From the NCBI RefSeq assembly GCF_011752935.1, contig NZ_VWWO01000003.1, positions 124,001 through 188,000 of the forward strand: a stretch of DNA of 64,000 nt, read 5' to 3'. Under the pieces are notes generated by a model. That model saw nothing but the letters and a program-made list of their open reading frames with translations, searched no databases and was not told where the DNA came from. Shown one piece after another: positions 38,333-47,144 of the stretch. This stretch comes from Chitinophaga sp. Cy-1792 (lineage in GTDB: Bacteria; Bacteroidota; Bacteroidia; Chitinophagales; Chitinophagaceae). Positions within the stretch are counted from its first letter, which is position 1. Each line of letters opens with the position of its first letter. The position numbers were made by a program, and so were the translations under genes.

Positions 38333-39751
38333 ATGCCGCAAGATCAGCATTATAGCTTTTTCCACAGCGTGGAAAGAAGCTTTGACAAAGCAGCTGCATT
38401 CACCAAATGGGACAAGGGTATCCTGGAGCAGATTAAAGCCTGCAATGCCGTTTACCAGATCAAGTTCCCGGTAAGGATCGGCGATTCCGTTCAGGTAATT
38501 GAAGCCTATCGTGTACAGCACTCTCACCACAAACTGCCATGTAAAGGTGGTATCCGTTTCAGTGAAGAGGTAAACCAGGATGAAGTAATGGCACTCGCTT
38601 CCCTGATGACATACAAATGTGCCATTGTTAACGTTCCTTTTGGTGGCGCCAAAGGCGGTATCAAAATCAACCCCCGCAATTATACCCCATTCCAGCTGGA
38701 ATCCATCACCCGCCGCTATACTGCGGAACTCGTAAAGAAAAATTTTATTGGCCCGGGCACAGATGTTCCCGCTCCTGACTATGGTACCGGCGAACGCGAA
38801 ATGAGCTGGATCCTCGATACCTACATGAGTTTACGCCCAGGTGAAATTGATGGCTACGGTTGTGTAACCGGTAAACCCGTTTCCCAGGGTGGTGTACGCG
38901 GTCGAACAGAAGCTACCGGCTTAGGGGTATTCTACGGCCTCCGCGAACTCTGTAATATCAAGGAAGACATGGACCGACTCGGCCTCCCAACCGGCATAGA
39001 AGGTAAAAGAGTCATTGTGCAGGGTATGGGTAACGTAGGTTACCACGCTGCCAAATACTTCCATGAAGCAGGTGCTAAAGTAATCTGCCTCATCGAATGG
39101 GATGGCGCCATCTTCAACGAAAATGGCCTCAACCCGGATGATGTACTGGCACACAAAAAAGCAACCGGTTCTATCAATAACTTCCCTGGTTCTACCAATC
39201 TCAACAAAAATACCGACGGCCTCGAACTGGACTGCGAAATCCTGATCCCTGCTGCATTGGAACACGTTATCGACAAACATAACGCTCCCAACGTAAAGGC
39301 AAAGATCATCGGTGAAGCTGCCAACGGCCCGCTGACACCGGAAGCAGACGAAATCCTCAATAAAAAAGGGGTGATCGTGGTGCCGGATATGTTCCTCAAC
39401 GCCGGCGGGGTAACCGTTTCCTATTTCGAATGGCTGAAAAATCTTAGCCATGTTCGTTATGGACGTCTGGGCAAACGCTTCGATGAAAATATGAACATCC
39501 ACATTCTCCAGACCATCGAAGACCTGACCGGCAAAAAAGTTTCCGATAAAGAAAGGAAATTCATTGCCCATGGCGCTGATGAGGTGGACCTGGTATACTC
39601 TGGCCTGGAAGAAACCATGCACACCGCTTTACACGAAGTACGTGACGTTATGGTCAACAACCCGCAGATCCATGATATGCGTACCGCTGCTTATGTGTGC
39701 GCGATCAATAAAGTGGGCGCCGCCTACGAGCAACTGGGTATCTTCCCTTGA
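38333..39751 (+). CDS. gdhA: Glutamate dehydrogenase family (Glu/Leu/Phe/Val)
   Basis: 472 residues from ATG 38333; GTG 38294 would add an unlikely leader. Oxidative deamination of glutamate or reverse ammonia assimilation. Motifs: LPCKGGIRFSEEVNQDEVMALASLMTYKCAIVNVPFGGAKGG with the catalytic Lys, IGPGTDVPAPDYGT, the NAD(P) fold KRVIVQGMGNVGYHAAKYF and ANGPLTPEADEIL. Substrate among the family is inferred as glutamate. A perfect 10-bp hairpin lies in its leader at 38236-38266. Confidence 0.93.
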   Translation: MPQDQHYSFFHSVERSFDKAAAFTKWDKGILEQIKACNAVYQIKFPVRIGDSVQVIEAYRVQHSHHKLPCKGGIRFSEEVNQDEVMALASLMTYKCAIVNVPFGGAKGGIKINPRNYTPFQLESITRRYTAELVKKNFIGPGTDVPAPDYGTGEREMSWILDTYMSLRPGEIDGYGCVTGKPVSQGGVRGRTEATGLGVFYGLRELCNIKEDMDRLGLPTGIEGKRVIVQGMGNVGYHAAKYFHEAGAKVICLIEWDGAIFNENGLNPDDVLAHKKATGSINNFPGSTNLNKNTDGLELDCEILIPAALEHVIDKHNAPNVKAKIIGEAANGPLTPEADEILNKKGVIVVPDMFLNAGGVTVSYFEWLKNLSHVRYGRLGKRFDENMNIHILQTIEDLTGKKVSDKERKFIAHGADEVDLVYSGLEETMHTALHEVRDVMVNNPQIHDMRTAAYVCAINKVGAAYEQLGIFP

Positions 39752-39780
39752 TATTATTACAGTAGATTATATTATGCAGA

Positions 39781-39811
39781 AGCGCTCCGTTTTTCCGGGG
39801 CGCTTTTTTTT
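39781..39811 (+). terminator. Terminator of gdhA
   Basis: AGCGCTCCG pairs with CGGGGCGCT (one mismatch) and is followed by eight T. It abuts the left inverted repeat at 39811. Confidence 0.82.
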
Positions 39812-39864
39812 CACGCAGAGCAGCATAAGGGGCAAAGCAGCATAAGACCTGCGTTTTGTTGTTT
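39811..39864 (+). repeat. Left 54-bp inverted repeat of the nuclease cassette
   Basis: Matches the reverse complement of 40423-40476 at 52 of 54 positions. It contains a direct double of GCAGCATAAG, and GCGTTTTGTTGTTT recurs just inside it at 39874-39887. Confidence 0.9.
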
Positions 39865-39910
39865 ATACAAGTTGCGTTTTGTTGTTTGTTTTAGGTAGAT
39901 GCCGCCTTAT

Positions 39911-40357
39911 TTAGATATGATAGGAGGGAAGTTCAGGGAGAAACTGCCATTGCGCCTGATCCTTGTTATACGTGCAGCAATAAGTATTGTTGCCATTAGT
40001 GATAGTAAGGTATTGTACCGGCAGTACCATATTATACCTGACAGCCTGCTCCAGTGTGGCCTGGGTTAGGGGAACTTCCATTTCCTTACATTCGATCAGC
40101 ATCCAGGGGGTCATTTCCCGGTTATAGACCACGATATCAAAGCGCTTTTTTAATTCTCCCAGGTAGATTTCTTTTTCGATAGCAATAAGGGCAGTAGGGT
40201 ATTTCATTACCTTATCCAGGTATTGCAGGAAATTCTGTCTGACCCATTCTTCCGGTGTCAGCACTACATACCGCTTCCTGAAACGGTCAAATATCAACGT
40301 TTTACCATCTTCTTTAATTACCTTAAAATCCGGCTCAGGAAATACTATGTTTATCAC
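39911..40357 (-). CDS. PD-(D/E)XK nuclease-fold protein (HsdR N-terminal type)
   Basis: 148 residues. RYVVLTPEEWVRQNFLQYL, IEKEIYLGELKKRFDIVVY and MLIECKEMEVPLTQATLEQAVRYN match the stand-alone relatives of the type I restriction HsdR N-terminal domain. Putative catalytic residues are D74 and the E89-x-K91 pair. Such single-domain proteins are widespread in Bacteroidota and their role is unknown; no methyltransferase or specificity gene is nearby. It is enclosed in the 54-bp inverted repeats at 39811-39864 and 40423-40476, and is oriented opposite to the flanking genes. Confidence 0.85.
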   Translation of the reverse strand: MINIVFPEPDFKVIKEDGKTLIFDRFRKRYVVLTPEEWVRQNFLQYLDKVMKYPTALIAIEKEIYLGELKKRFDIVVYNREMTPWMLIECKEMEVPLTQATLEQAVRYNMVLPVQYLTITNGNNTYCCTYNKDQAQWQFLPELPSYHI

Positions 40358-40422
40358 TATCTACAGGAATTATTATCTCAAAGTTAAATAATCTGCAAAA
40401 CTCATCTGCCTAAAACCCTCAA

Positions 40423-40476
40423 AAACAACAAAACGCAGGTCTTATGCTGCTTTGCTCCTTATGCTGCTTTGCGTGA
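40423..40476 (-). repeat. Right 54-bp inverted repeat of the nuclease cassette
   Basis: Mirror copy of 39811-39864 with two mismatches. Just outside it, 40486-40498 forms a short hairpin GTGCC-GGA-GGCAC. Confidence 0.9.
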
Positions 40477-40525
40477 AAAGAAAAAGTGCCGGAGGCACCT
40501 CCGCTGAAATCTCCCGGAAATGCCT

Positions 40526-40533
40526 TATATTTG
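40526..40533 (+). promoter_or_regulatory. Promoter -7 element of amn
   Basis: TATATTTG matches TAnnTTTG, 14 bases before the ATG at 40548. It lies outside the inverted-repeat cassette. Confidence 0.55.
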
Positions 40534-40547
40534 CTTGTCAAAAAGCT

Positions 40548-41318
40548 ATGAAGACAAAAGAAGAAATTGTAGCTAATTGGCTGCCCCGCTACACAGGAGA
40601 AAAGTTAGAGAACTTCGGAACCCACATCCTCCTTACGAATTTCAGCAATTACCTTACTATGTTCGCCGAATGGAATGGCGTCGAAATCGTTGGTATTGGA
40701 AAACCAATGCAATGCGCTACCGCAGGCGATATCACCATCATCAACTTCGGGATGGGTAGTCCGGGTGCTGCAACCGTAATGGACCTGCTTACGGCCATAG
40801 AACCTAAAGCTGTGTTATTCCTCGGAAAATGTGGCGGACTGAAAAAGAAGAACCAGATCGGTGACCTGATCCTGCCTATCGCAGCTATCCGCGGCGAAGG
40901 TACCTCTAACGACTACTTCCCGGCAGAAGTGCCTGCACTCCCTGCATTCGCCCTCCAGAAGGCTATTTCCACTACCATTCGTGATAGCGGACATGACTAC
41001 TGGACCGGTACCTGCTACACTACTAACCGTCGTGTATGGGAACATGATGCAGAATTCAAGGCCTACCTCGAAAAAATCCGTGCGATGGCCGTTGATATGG
41101 AAACTGCCACTATCTTCTCCGTTGGTTTCTACAACAAAATTCCTACCGGTGCACTGCTGCTCGTTTCTGACCAGCCAATGATCCCGGAAGGTGTGAAAAC
41201 AGAAGAAAGCGATAAGAAAGTAACCGGCAAATTCGTAGAACGTCACCTGAAAATCGGTATCGAATCCCTGCAGAAGCTGATCGAAAGTCACCAGACAGTG
41301 AAACACCTTCGCTTCTAG
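40548..41318 (+). CDS. amn: AMP nucleosidase, short form
   Basis: 256 residues from ATG 40548; the open frame back to 40452 runs into the inverted repeat and is not protein-like. It would split AMP into adenine and ribose 5-phosphate. Nucleoside-phosphorylase fold: GDITIINFGMGSPGAATVMDLL, LFLGKCGGLKKKNQIGDLILP, AVDMETATIFSVG with the substrate Glu, and LLLVSDQPMIPEGVKTEES. It lacks the N-terminal domain of the E. coli enzyme, as usual in Bacteroidota. Confidence 0.9.
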   Translation: MKTKEEIVANWLPRYTGEKLENFGTHILLTNFSNYLTMFAEWNGVEIVGIGKPMQCATAGDITIINFGMGSPGAATVMDLLTAIEPKAVLFLGKCGGLKKKNQIGDLILPIAAIRGEGTSNDYFPAEVPALPAFALQKAISTTIRDSGHDYWTGTCYTTNRRVWEHDAEFKAYLEKIRAMAVDMETATIFSVGFYNKIPTGALLLVSDQPMIPEGVKTEESDKKVTGKFVERHLKIGIESLQKLIESHQTVKHLRF

Positions 41319-41339
41319 GATTTGTTGTATCTTCCCGCT

Positions 41340-43070
41340 ATGCAATCAACGCGGGCAGAGATTAAGGACCTGGAAGTCGTATTCAGGTCAGCAACCAATA
41401 TTACTACAGCTGTCAACAAGATCTCCTTTACCATTGGAAAAGGAGAGATTGTAGGCGTTGTCGGAGAATCAGGATCTGGTAAATCAGTGACTGCACTCTC
41501 CTTAATGCAACTGGTACAGGAGCCCGGCAGGATTGAAAACGGTCAAATCAATTATTATGCGGCAGATGCCGCGCCCGTCAATCTTCTCCGGCTCTCTCCT
41601 GATGCCGTGCGTTCCTATCGTGGCAATGAAATTGCCATGATCTTCCAGGAACCTATGACCTCCCTCAATCCGCTGCTCACCTGCGGATACCAGGTAACGG
41701 AAGCCATCCGTCTACATAAAAATATCTCTCCTGAAAAAGCAGCTGAAAAGGCCAGGGAATTATTTGCCCGGGTAAAACTCCCTGACCCCGCCAGGATCAT
41801 GGATAGTTATCCACATGAGCTTTCCGGCGGCCAGAAGCAACGTGTCATGATTGCCATGGCTATTTCCTGCGAACCTAAGCTGCTCATCGCCGACGAGCCT
41901 ACTACCGCGTTGGATGTTACCGTGCAGAAAGCCATCCTGCATCTCCTCAAAGAGCTGCAGGTACAGATGGACATGAGCGTGCTTTTTATCACCCATGATC
42001 TGGGGGTGGTGGCCGAAATAGCCTCGCGGGTAATGGTGATGTATAAAGGCAATATTGTGGAACACGGGCCTGTGGCCGATGTTTTCCATCATCCCTCACA
42101 TCCCTATACCAAAGGGCTGCTGGCCTGCAGGCCGCCACTGAACAGGCGCCTGAGCAGGCTGCCGGTGGTGAAGGACTTTATGGGCAGCGACGTTACACAC
42201 GATAATATCAATGGATTACTGAATAAGCTGACCTTAACGCCAGAGGCAATAGTTGCCAGAAAAGCGGAGCTGGAACAGCGTTCGCCTATTCTGGAAGTTC
42301 ATCACCTGCAAACCTGGTTTCCGGCGAAAAAGAGTATTACCGGCAAGGTACTGGAATGGAAGAAAGCGGTGGACGATGTCAGCTTTTCCATGAAAACAGG
42401 CGAAACCCTGGGACTGGTAGGCGAATCCGGCTGTGGTAAAACCACGCTTGGCCGGAGCATATTACGATTGATAGAACCAACCGGGGGATCTGTTGTTTAT
42501 AAAGGACAGGATCTCAGAAGTTTATCGGCAGCCGCCATGCGGAATATGCGCAAGGATATCCAGCTGATCTTTCAGGACCCTTACTCATCGCTCAACCCCA
42601 GAATGACCATAGGCGGGGCTTTGATGGAGCCCATGCAGGTACATGGCCTTTATGGTAATGAAAAGCAACAGCGTCAGAAGGCAATGGAGTTATTGGAGAA
42701 GGTTAATTTATCAGCGGAACATTTTAATCGTTACCCCCATGAATTTTCCGGCGGACAACGCCAGCGGGTGGTGATAGCGCGGGCATTGGCCGTAGATCCG
42801 GCCTTTATTATCTGCGATGAGTCGGTGGCAGCGCTGGACGTCAGTATTCAGGCACAGGTATTGAACCTGCTGATCAACCTGAGAGCCGAATTCGGGTTCA
42901 GTTGTATTTTTATTTCCCATGATTTGTCGGTGGTAAGGTTTATCAGCGATAATATGCTGGTAATGCGGCAAGGTAAGATGGTAGAGATGGGGGATGCAGA
43001 CAGTATTTACCGGCAACCGCAGCACCCGTATACGCAGGAGCTGATTAATGCCATTCCCAAGGGGATATAA
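41340..43070 (+). CDS. Dual ATPase of a peptide/nickel-type ABC transporter
   Basis: 576 residues from ATG 41340 with two ATP-binding domains in one chain, like YejF/GsiA or DppD-DppF fused. Domain 1: Walker [13 protein letters not shown], signature LSGGQKQRV, Walker [13 protein letters not shown]. Domain 2: [33 protein letters not shown]. Each ends with an oligopeptide-type C-terminal region ([26 protein letters not shown]). It starts 21 bp after amn; no permease or binding-protein gene is adjacent. Confidence 0.93.
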   Translation: MQSTRAEIKDLEVVFRSATNITTAVNKISFTIGKGEIVGVVGESGSGKSVTALSLMQLVQEPGRIENGQINYYAADAAPVNLLRLSPDAVRSYRGNEIAMIFQEPMTSLNPLLTCGYQVTEAIRLHKNISPEKAAEKARELFARVKLPDPARIMDSYPHELSGGQKQRVMIAMAISCEPKLLIADEPTTALDVTVQKAILHLLKELQVQMDMSVLFITHDLGVVAEIASRVMVMYKGNIVEHGPVADVFHHPSHPYTKGLLACRPPLNRRLSRLPVVKDFMGSDVTHDNINGLLNKLTLTPEAIVARKAELEQRSPILEVHHLQTWFPAKKSITGKVLEWKKAVDDVSFSMKTGETLGLVGESGCGKTTLGRSILRLIEPTGGSVVYKGQDLRSLSAAAMRNMRKDIQLIFQDPYSSLNPRMTIGGALMEPMQVHGLYGNEKQQRQKAMELLEKVNLSAEHFNRYPHEFSGGQRQRVVIARALAVDPAFIICDESVAALDVSIQAQVLNLLINLRAEFGFSCIFISHDLSVVRFISDNMLVMRQGKMVEMGDADSIYRQPQHPYTQELINAIPKGI

Positions 43071-43107
43071 TATGTAAATTATTGACTATAAATAATTATA
43101 TTCAATT

Positions 43108-43139
43108 TTTGATAGAGTAGAGAAAAATCCGTACTTTTG
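43108..43139 (+). promoter_or_regulatory. Promoter of queA with both elements
   Basis: TTTG (43108-43111), 20-base spacer, TACTTTTG (43132-43139). The start codon is at 43171. Confidence 0.7.
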
Positions 43140-43170
43140 CGCACTTAAAAAAATTTATTCATACCGTAAT

Positions 43171-44220
43171 ATGAAACTATCACAGTTCAAATTCGACCTT
43201 CCTTTAAACCTCATTGCACAGCATCCTTCTAAAACAAGAGATGAATCACGTTTGATGGTTGTACACCGTGCTACCGGTAAAATTGAGCACAAAGTATTCA
43301 AAGACATCCTGGGTTACTTCAACGACAAGGATGTAATGATTGTGAACAATACAAAGGTATTTCCTGCCCGCCTTTATGGTCGTAAAGAGAAAACAGGCGC
43401 AAAGATTGAAGTTTTCCTGCTGCGTGAGCTGAACAAGCAAAATCGTTTATGGGATGTAATCGTTGACCCGGCACGTAAAATCCGTGTGGGTAACAAACTG
43501 TATTTCGGTGACGACGAATCACTGGTTGCAGAAGTAATTGATAACACTACCTCCAGAGGTCGTACCATCCGTTTCTTATTTGAAGGTAATGATGATGAGT
43601 TCAAAGCAGTACTGGACACCCTCGGTGAAACGCCGCTGCCTAAATACATCAAACGTAAGCCTGAAGAAGAAGATAAGGAGCGTTATCAGACTGTTTATGC
43701 TAAATACGAAGGCGCTGTTGCTGCACCAACTGCTGGTTTGCACTTCAGTCGCGAGCTGATCAAACGCCTGGAAATCAAAGGTGTTAAATTTGCTGAAGTA
43801 ACGCTGCATACCGGTTTAGGTACTTTCCGCCCGATTGAAGTAGAAGACCTGAGCAAACACAAAATGGATGCTGAGTACTTCCACATCGACGAGCATGCGG
43901 TTAAAATCGTCAACAAAGCGAAAGAAGAAAACCGCAAAATCTGCGCTATCGGTACTACTTCCGTACGTGCCGTAGAATCTTCCGTAACTGCGCAAAATCA
44001 TCTGAAAGCTGCTGAAGGCTGGACAAACACCTTCATCCATCCTCCTTATGATTTCGCTATTCCTAATGCCCTGGTAACCAACTTCCACCTGCCTAAGACA
44101 AGTCTGCTGATTATGACCTGTGCCTTTGCCGGTTATGATCTGGTGATGGAAGCTTACCAACAGGCGATCAAAGAGAAATATCGTTTCTTCAGCTATGGTG
44201 ATGCCATGCTGATACTCTGA
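43171..44220 (+). CDS. queA: S-adenosylmethionine:tRNA ribosyltransferase-isomerase
   Basis: 349 residues. It transfers the ribosyl part of SAM to the 7-aminomethyl-7-deazaguanine in tRNA, making epoxyqueuosine. Diagnostic motifs: [79 protein letters not shown] and [19 protein letters not shown]. It has a strong promoter and a terminator before ispD. Confidence 0.97.
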   Translation: MKLSQFKFDLPLNLIAQHPSKTRDESRLMVVHRATGKIEHKVFKDILGYFNDKDVMIVNNTKVFPARLYGRKEKTGAKIEVFLLRELNKQNRLWDVIVDPARKIRVGNKLYFGDDESLVAEVIDNTTSRGRTIRFLFEGNDDEFKAVLDTLGETPLPKYIKRKPEEEDKERYQTVYAKYEGAVAAPTAGLHFSRELIKRLEIKGVKFAEVTLHTGLGTFRPIEVEDLSKHKMDAEYFHIDEHAVKIVNKAKEENRKICAIGTTSVRAVESSVTAQNHLKAAEGWTNTFIHPPYDFAIPNALVTNFHLPKTSLLIMTCAFAGYDLVMEAYQQAIKEKYRFFSYGDAMLIL

Positions 44221-44241
44221 TAAAAACTCAGTTTTAAAAAT

Positions 44242-44275
44242 TCCCATCTGCTTTATGCCGGTGGGATTTTTTTTT
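44242..44275 (+). terminator. Terminator of queA
   Basis: TCCCATC pairs with GGTGGGA (one wobble) around an 11-base loop, followed by a long T run. It ends about 30 bp before the ispD start. Confidence 0.75.
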
Positions 44276-44306
44276 GTTTTTATATTGCAATAGCATCAAT
44301 ATTCCC

Positions 44307-44981
44307 ATGGAACAGCGTAATAAAGTAGCCATCATAGTTGCCGGAGGCTCCGGTTCACGTATGCAGAGCGCTATCCCCAAACAATTCCTGGACCTGGCCG
44401 GAAAGCCTGTTCTGTACCATACTATTGCCGCTTTTGCCGCCTCCTTTAAAGATATGCGCATAGTGCTGGTATTACCGGAAGCCCATTTCCATATGGCAGA
44501 AGAAGTGCTGGCCCATTTTGAAGAGAAACCGGACGTTACATTGGTAAAGGGCGGAGAAACAAGGTTTCATTCCGTAAAGAACGGGTTAAGACAAGTGGGC
44601 GATCATGCCGTGGTGTTTGTACATGACGGGGTGAGGCCGCTGGTATCCACTACGCTGATCCGTACCTGTTATGAGGCTGCGCTTAGCCATGGATCGGCGA
44701 TTCCGGTAATAGATATGAAAGATAGTTTAAGAGAGATAGATGGGGAGAAGAACAAAGCGGTAGACAGGGAGCGGTATAAGATCATTCAGACACCGCAGAC
44801 TTTCCTGTCAGAAATTTTGCTGCCAGCCTTTGATTTGCCCTATGATGCCTTGTTTACGGATGAGGCTACGGTGGCAGAGCGTTTGGGACATGCCGTGCAT
44901 CTGGTGCCGGGCGAGGAGGCAAATATTAAGATTACGAAGCCGCTGGACTTAGTGATAGCAAAAGCTTTGCTGGAAGAATAA
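44307..44981 (+). CDS. ispD: 2-C-methyl-D-erythritol 4-phosphate cytidylyltransferase
   Basis: 224 residues from ATG 44307. It makes CDP-methylerythritol in the MEP isoprenoid pathway. Motifs: VAIIVAGGSGSRMQSAIPKQFLDLAGKPVLYHT, GGETRFHSVKNGL, VFVHDGVRPLVS, IQTPQTF and FTDEATVAERLGHAVHLVPGEEANIKIT. The terminator just upstream suggests its expression may rely on readthrough from queA or a weak local promoter. Confidence 0.97.
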   Translation: MEQRNKVAIIVAGGSGSRMQSAIPKQFLDLAGKPVLYHTIAAFAASFKDMRIVLVLPEAHFHMAEEVLAHFEEKPDVTLVKGGETRFHSVKNGLRQVGDHAVVFVHDGVRPLVSTTLIRTCYEAALSHGSAIPVIDMKDSLREIDGEKNKAVDRERYKIIQTPQTFLSEILLPAFDLPYDALFTDEATVAERLGHAVHLVPGEEANIKITKPLDLVIAKALLEE

Positions 44982-45000
44982 ATAACTTCGGGGGAGCCCA

Positions 45001-45047
45001 CCGCGCGCAGCGCGGAACCATCCCAATGATACCGAAGGTATCATTGG
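45001..45047 (+). repeat. GCA-loop extragenic palindrome pair
   Basis: Hairpin 1: CCGCGC-GCA-GCGCGG (45001-45015). Hairpin 2: a perfect 11-bp stem at 45023-45033 and 45037-45047 with loop GAA. It lies 20 bp after the ispD stop. Bases 45003-45022 equal 22488-22507. Confidence 0.8.
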
Positions 45048-45076
45048 CAAATAAAAGCAATGAGAGTTCATATACC

Positions 45077-45115
45077 AAAAGAGGGAATGTCTACCAGATA
45101 GACATTCCCTCTTTT
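45077..45115. terminator. Bidirectional terminator between ispD and the Gfo/Idh/MocA gene
   Basis: A 16-bp perfect stem (AAAAGAGGGAATGTCT and its complement) with a 7-base loop, placed between convergent genes. Confidence 0.88.
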
Positions 45116-45135
45116 GATTTTATAGTAAGATGAAA

Positions 45136-46122
45136 TTATTTCGCTGTTTGCGCTTCCGCCAGTGTTTTATTGATCTTATGGAGGATCTGGTGGGCTACAT
45201 CAACTGCCTGCAGGCCGTCTACCACGTTGACAGGTACTGGTTTATTTTGCAGGATGCTGTCGCGGAAGAGTTCCAGTTCCATGCGGATGGCATTGGTTTG
45301 TTTTACTTCCGGGTTATCGATGGCGATGGTTTTTTTGCCGCTGTTGGTTTCGATATCGAGGGTAAATTTACCTTCATCAGCAGGCGTTTTCAGCTTGATG
45401 ATCTCTGATTTTTTGTCGAGGAAGTCGATACCGATGTAGGCATCTTTCTGGAAGAGGCGCATTTTGCGCATTTTCTTCAGGGAGATGCGGCTGGAGGTGA
45501 GGTTGGCAACGCATCCGTTATGGAATTCGATGCGTACGTTGGCGATGTCCGGGGTGTCGCTCATAACGGCAACACCGCTGGCGGAGATGCGGCTAACGGT
45601 AGATTTAACGATACTGAGCACGATGTCGATATCATGGATCATGAGGTCCAGGATAACGGAAACGTCGGTACCGCGTGGGTTGAATTCGGCCAGGCGATGA
45701 ACCTCAATGAACATTGGGTTGAGGTCATAACCTTTGAGGGCGAGGTATGCAGGGTTGAAGCGTTCAACGTGGCCTACCTGGAATTTGATATTGGCTTCTT
45801 CCACGAGTTTCACCAGTGTTTTGGCTTCGTCGATGGTGTTGGTCATTGGTTTTTCCACGAAGATGTGCTTACCGTTACGGATAGCCATTTCGCAAAGGTT
45901 GAAGTGCAGGGTGGTAGGGGCTACGATATCGATAGCGTCTACGGCCTGGATCAGTTCTTCAGCAGAAGTATATCGTGGAATATTATATTGTTCAGCCACG
46001 CTGGCAGCGTTGGCGTCACTAGGATCATAGAAGCCTGTAACTTCTACATCTTTCATGGTGGTTAGCTGGGAAAGATGGATTTTCCCCAGGTGTCCTACCC
46101 CGAACAGTGCTATTTTGAGCAT
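45136..46122 (-). CDS. Gfo/Idh/MocA-family oxidoreductase
   Basis: 328 residues. The NAD(P) fold starts at LKIALFGVGHLGKIHLSQL; IVAPTTLHFNLCEMAIRNGKHIFVEKPMTNTIDEA holds the family's EKP motif with the catalytic Lys, and VGHVERFNPAYLAL and DLMIHDIDIVLSIV complete the active site. The protein resembles those placed near lipid A or nucleotide-sugar genes, so a UDP-sugar substrate is possible. It follows radC after 55 bp on the same strand. Confidence 0.9.
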   Translation of the reverse strand: MLKIALFGVGHLGKIHLSQLTTMKDVEVTGFYDPSDANAASVAEQYNIPRYTSAEELIQAVDAIDIVAPTTLHFNLCEMAIRNGKHIFVEKPMTNTIDEAKTLVKLVEEANIKFQVGHVERFNPAYLALKGYDLNPMFIEVHRLAEFNPRGTDVSVILDLMIHDIDIVLSIVKSTVSRISASGVAVMSDTPDIANVRIEFHNGCVANLTSSRISLKKMRKMRLFQKDAYIGIDFLDKKSEIIKLKTPADEGKFTLDIETNSGKKTIAIDNPEVKQTNAIRMELELFRDSILQNKPVPVNVVDGLQAVDVAHQILHKINKTLAEAQTAK

Positions 46123-46177
46123 ATTGGATCTGAATAAATTGACGCGAAATTAATCACATTTAGGCATTTGTAGCGAA

Positions 46178-46885
46178 TTAAATCACCCCTTCTTCCACGA
46201 GGCTGATGAAGCCTGTTTCGGAAACGATGATATGGTCTATCACTTCAATGTCGAACAGGTTGGCGGCATTTTTTATTTTCCTGGTCATGGAAACATCGGA
46301 CTGGCTTGGGCGCAGGCTTCCTGAGGGGTGATTATGGCAGAGGATCATTTTGGTAGCATGGACTTCGAGTGCTTCGCGGAAGATTATTTTCGGGTCTACG
46401 GTGGTGCCGCACATGCCGCCGGTGCTGATACAGCGGGTGTGCAGTACTTTATAGGCGTTGCTGAGGAACATGACATAGAAGGATTCTGTGTACTGGTCTG
46501 CCAGCAGGGGTTTAAAGAACAGGGCGGCTTGTTCGCCGTTGGAGACGATACTTTTTTTGTGGATATATCCTGCCTGCCGGCGCCTGGAGAGTTCAAGGGC
46601 GGCTACGATGGTGACGGCCTTGGCGTTGCCGACGCCTTTAAGTTTACGTAGATCCCTGACGTTCATGCGTCCCAGCTCGGAGAGGTTATTTTTTGCGAGA
46701 CGCAGTATTTCTCTTGCCAGATCTATGGCTGATTTTTGATGATGGCCTGTATGGAGGAGAATTGCCAGCAGTTCAGCATCGCTGAGTATGGCGGCGCCTT
46801 TGTCCATGAGTTTTTCTCTGGGTTTATCGGCTTCTGGCCAATGTTTAATGGCCACGTGGGGAGCGGGGTTAATGGTTACAAACAT
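46178..46885 (-). CDS. radC: RadC family JAB/MPN domain protein
   Basis: 235 residues. The helix-hairpin-helix part (LSELGRMNVRDLRKLKGVGNAKAVTIVAALELSRR) is followed by the JAB domain with metal motif LCHNHPSGSLRPSQSDVSMT. The protein is historically linked to DNA repair but its real activity is uncertain. First of two minus-strand genes. Confidence 0.95.
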   Translation of the reverse strand: MFVTINPAPHVAIKHWPEADKPREKLMDKGAAILSDAELLAILLHTGHHQKSAIDLAREILRLAKNNLSELGRMNVRDLRKLKGVGNAKAVTIVAALELSRRRQAGYIHKKSIVSNGEQAALFFKPLLADQYTESFYVMFLSNAYKVLHTRCISTGGMCGTTVDPKIIFREALEVHATKMILCHNHPSGSLRPSQSDVSMTRKIKNAANLFDIEVIDHIIVSETGFISLVEEGVI

Positions 46886-47117
46886 CTGGATGACCTGTTT
46901 AGCTGAAGTTACAATTTTTCGCCCGAACTAAGTTCCGCTTTCCAGTTTTTACTGCCATATTTTTTCTATTCAGGGGGTAGGGGAGAAATATAGGCAGCTA
47001 TTAAATGCGTTGGCCTATCATATATTTATATTATTAATTGTGAGATGATTATGTGTGTGTTTATTTGTCTATATTAATTTTATATGAAAAATTGCTGCTG
47101 TTACCCTCAAAAAATCA

Positions 47118-47125
47118 TAGTTTTG
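47118..47125 (+). promoter_or_regulatory. Promoter -7 element of prs
   Basis: TAGTTTTG matches TAnnTTTG, 19 bases before the prs ATG at 47145. Confidence 0.55.
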
Positions 47126-47144
47126 CATCCTCTTTCCCACTAGT

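Larger units (their letters stand above)
39811..40476. mobile_element. Possible cassette: nuclease-fold gene between inverted repeats
   Basis: A 666-bp block made of two 54-bp inverted repeats and one gene. No transposase, recombinase or clear target-site duplication is visible. Mobility is inferred only from the repeat structure; an alternative is a local repeat-driven insertion or an invertible segment. Confidence 0.4.

Noticed and set aside
39811-40476. CRISPR-like or restriction-modification locus around the nuclease-fold gene
   Set aside because: There are only two inverted repeats, no spacers, no methyltransferase or specificity gene.
40452-40547. Upstream extension of the amn frame (MLLMLLCVKRK...)
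   Set aside because: It is made by the right inverted repeat and contains the amn promoter motif, so it is not protein coding.
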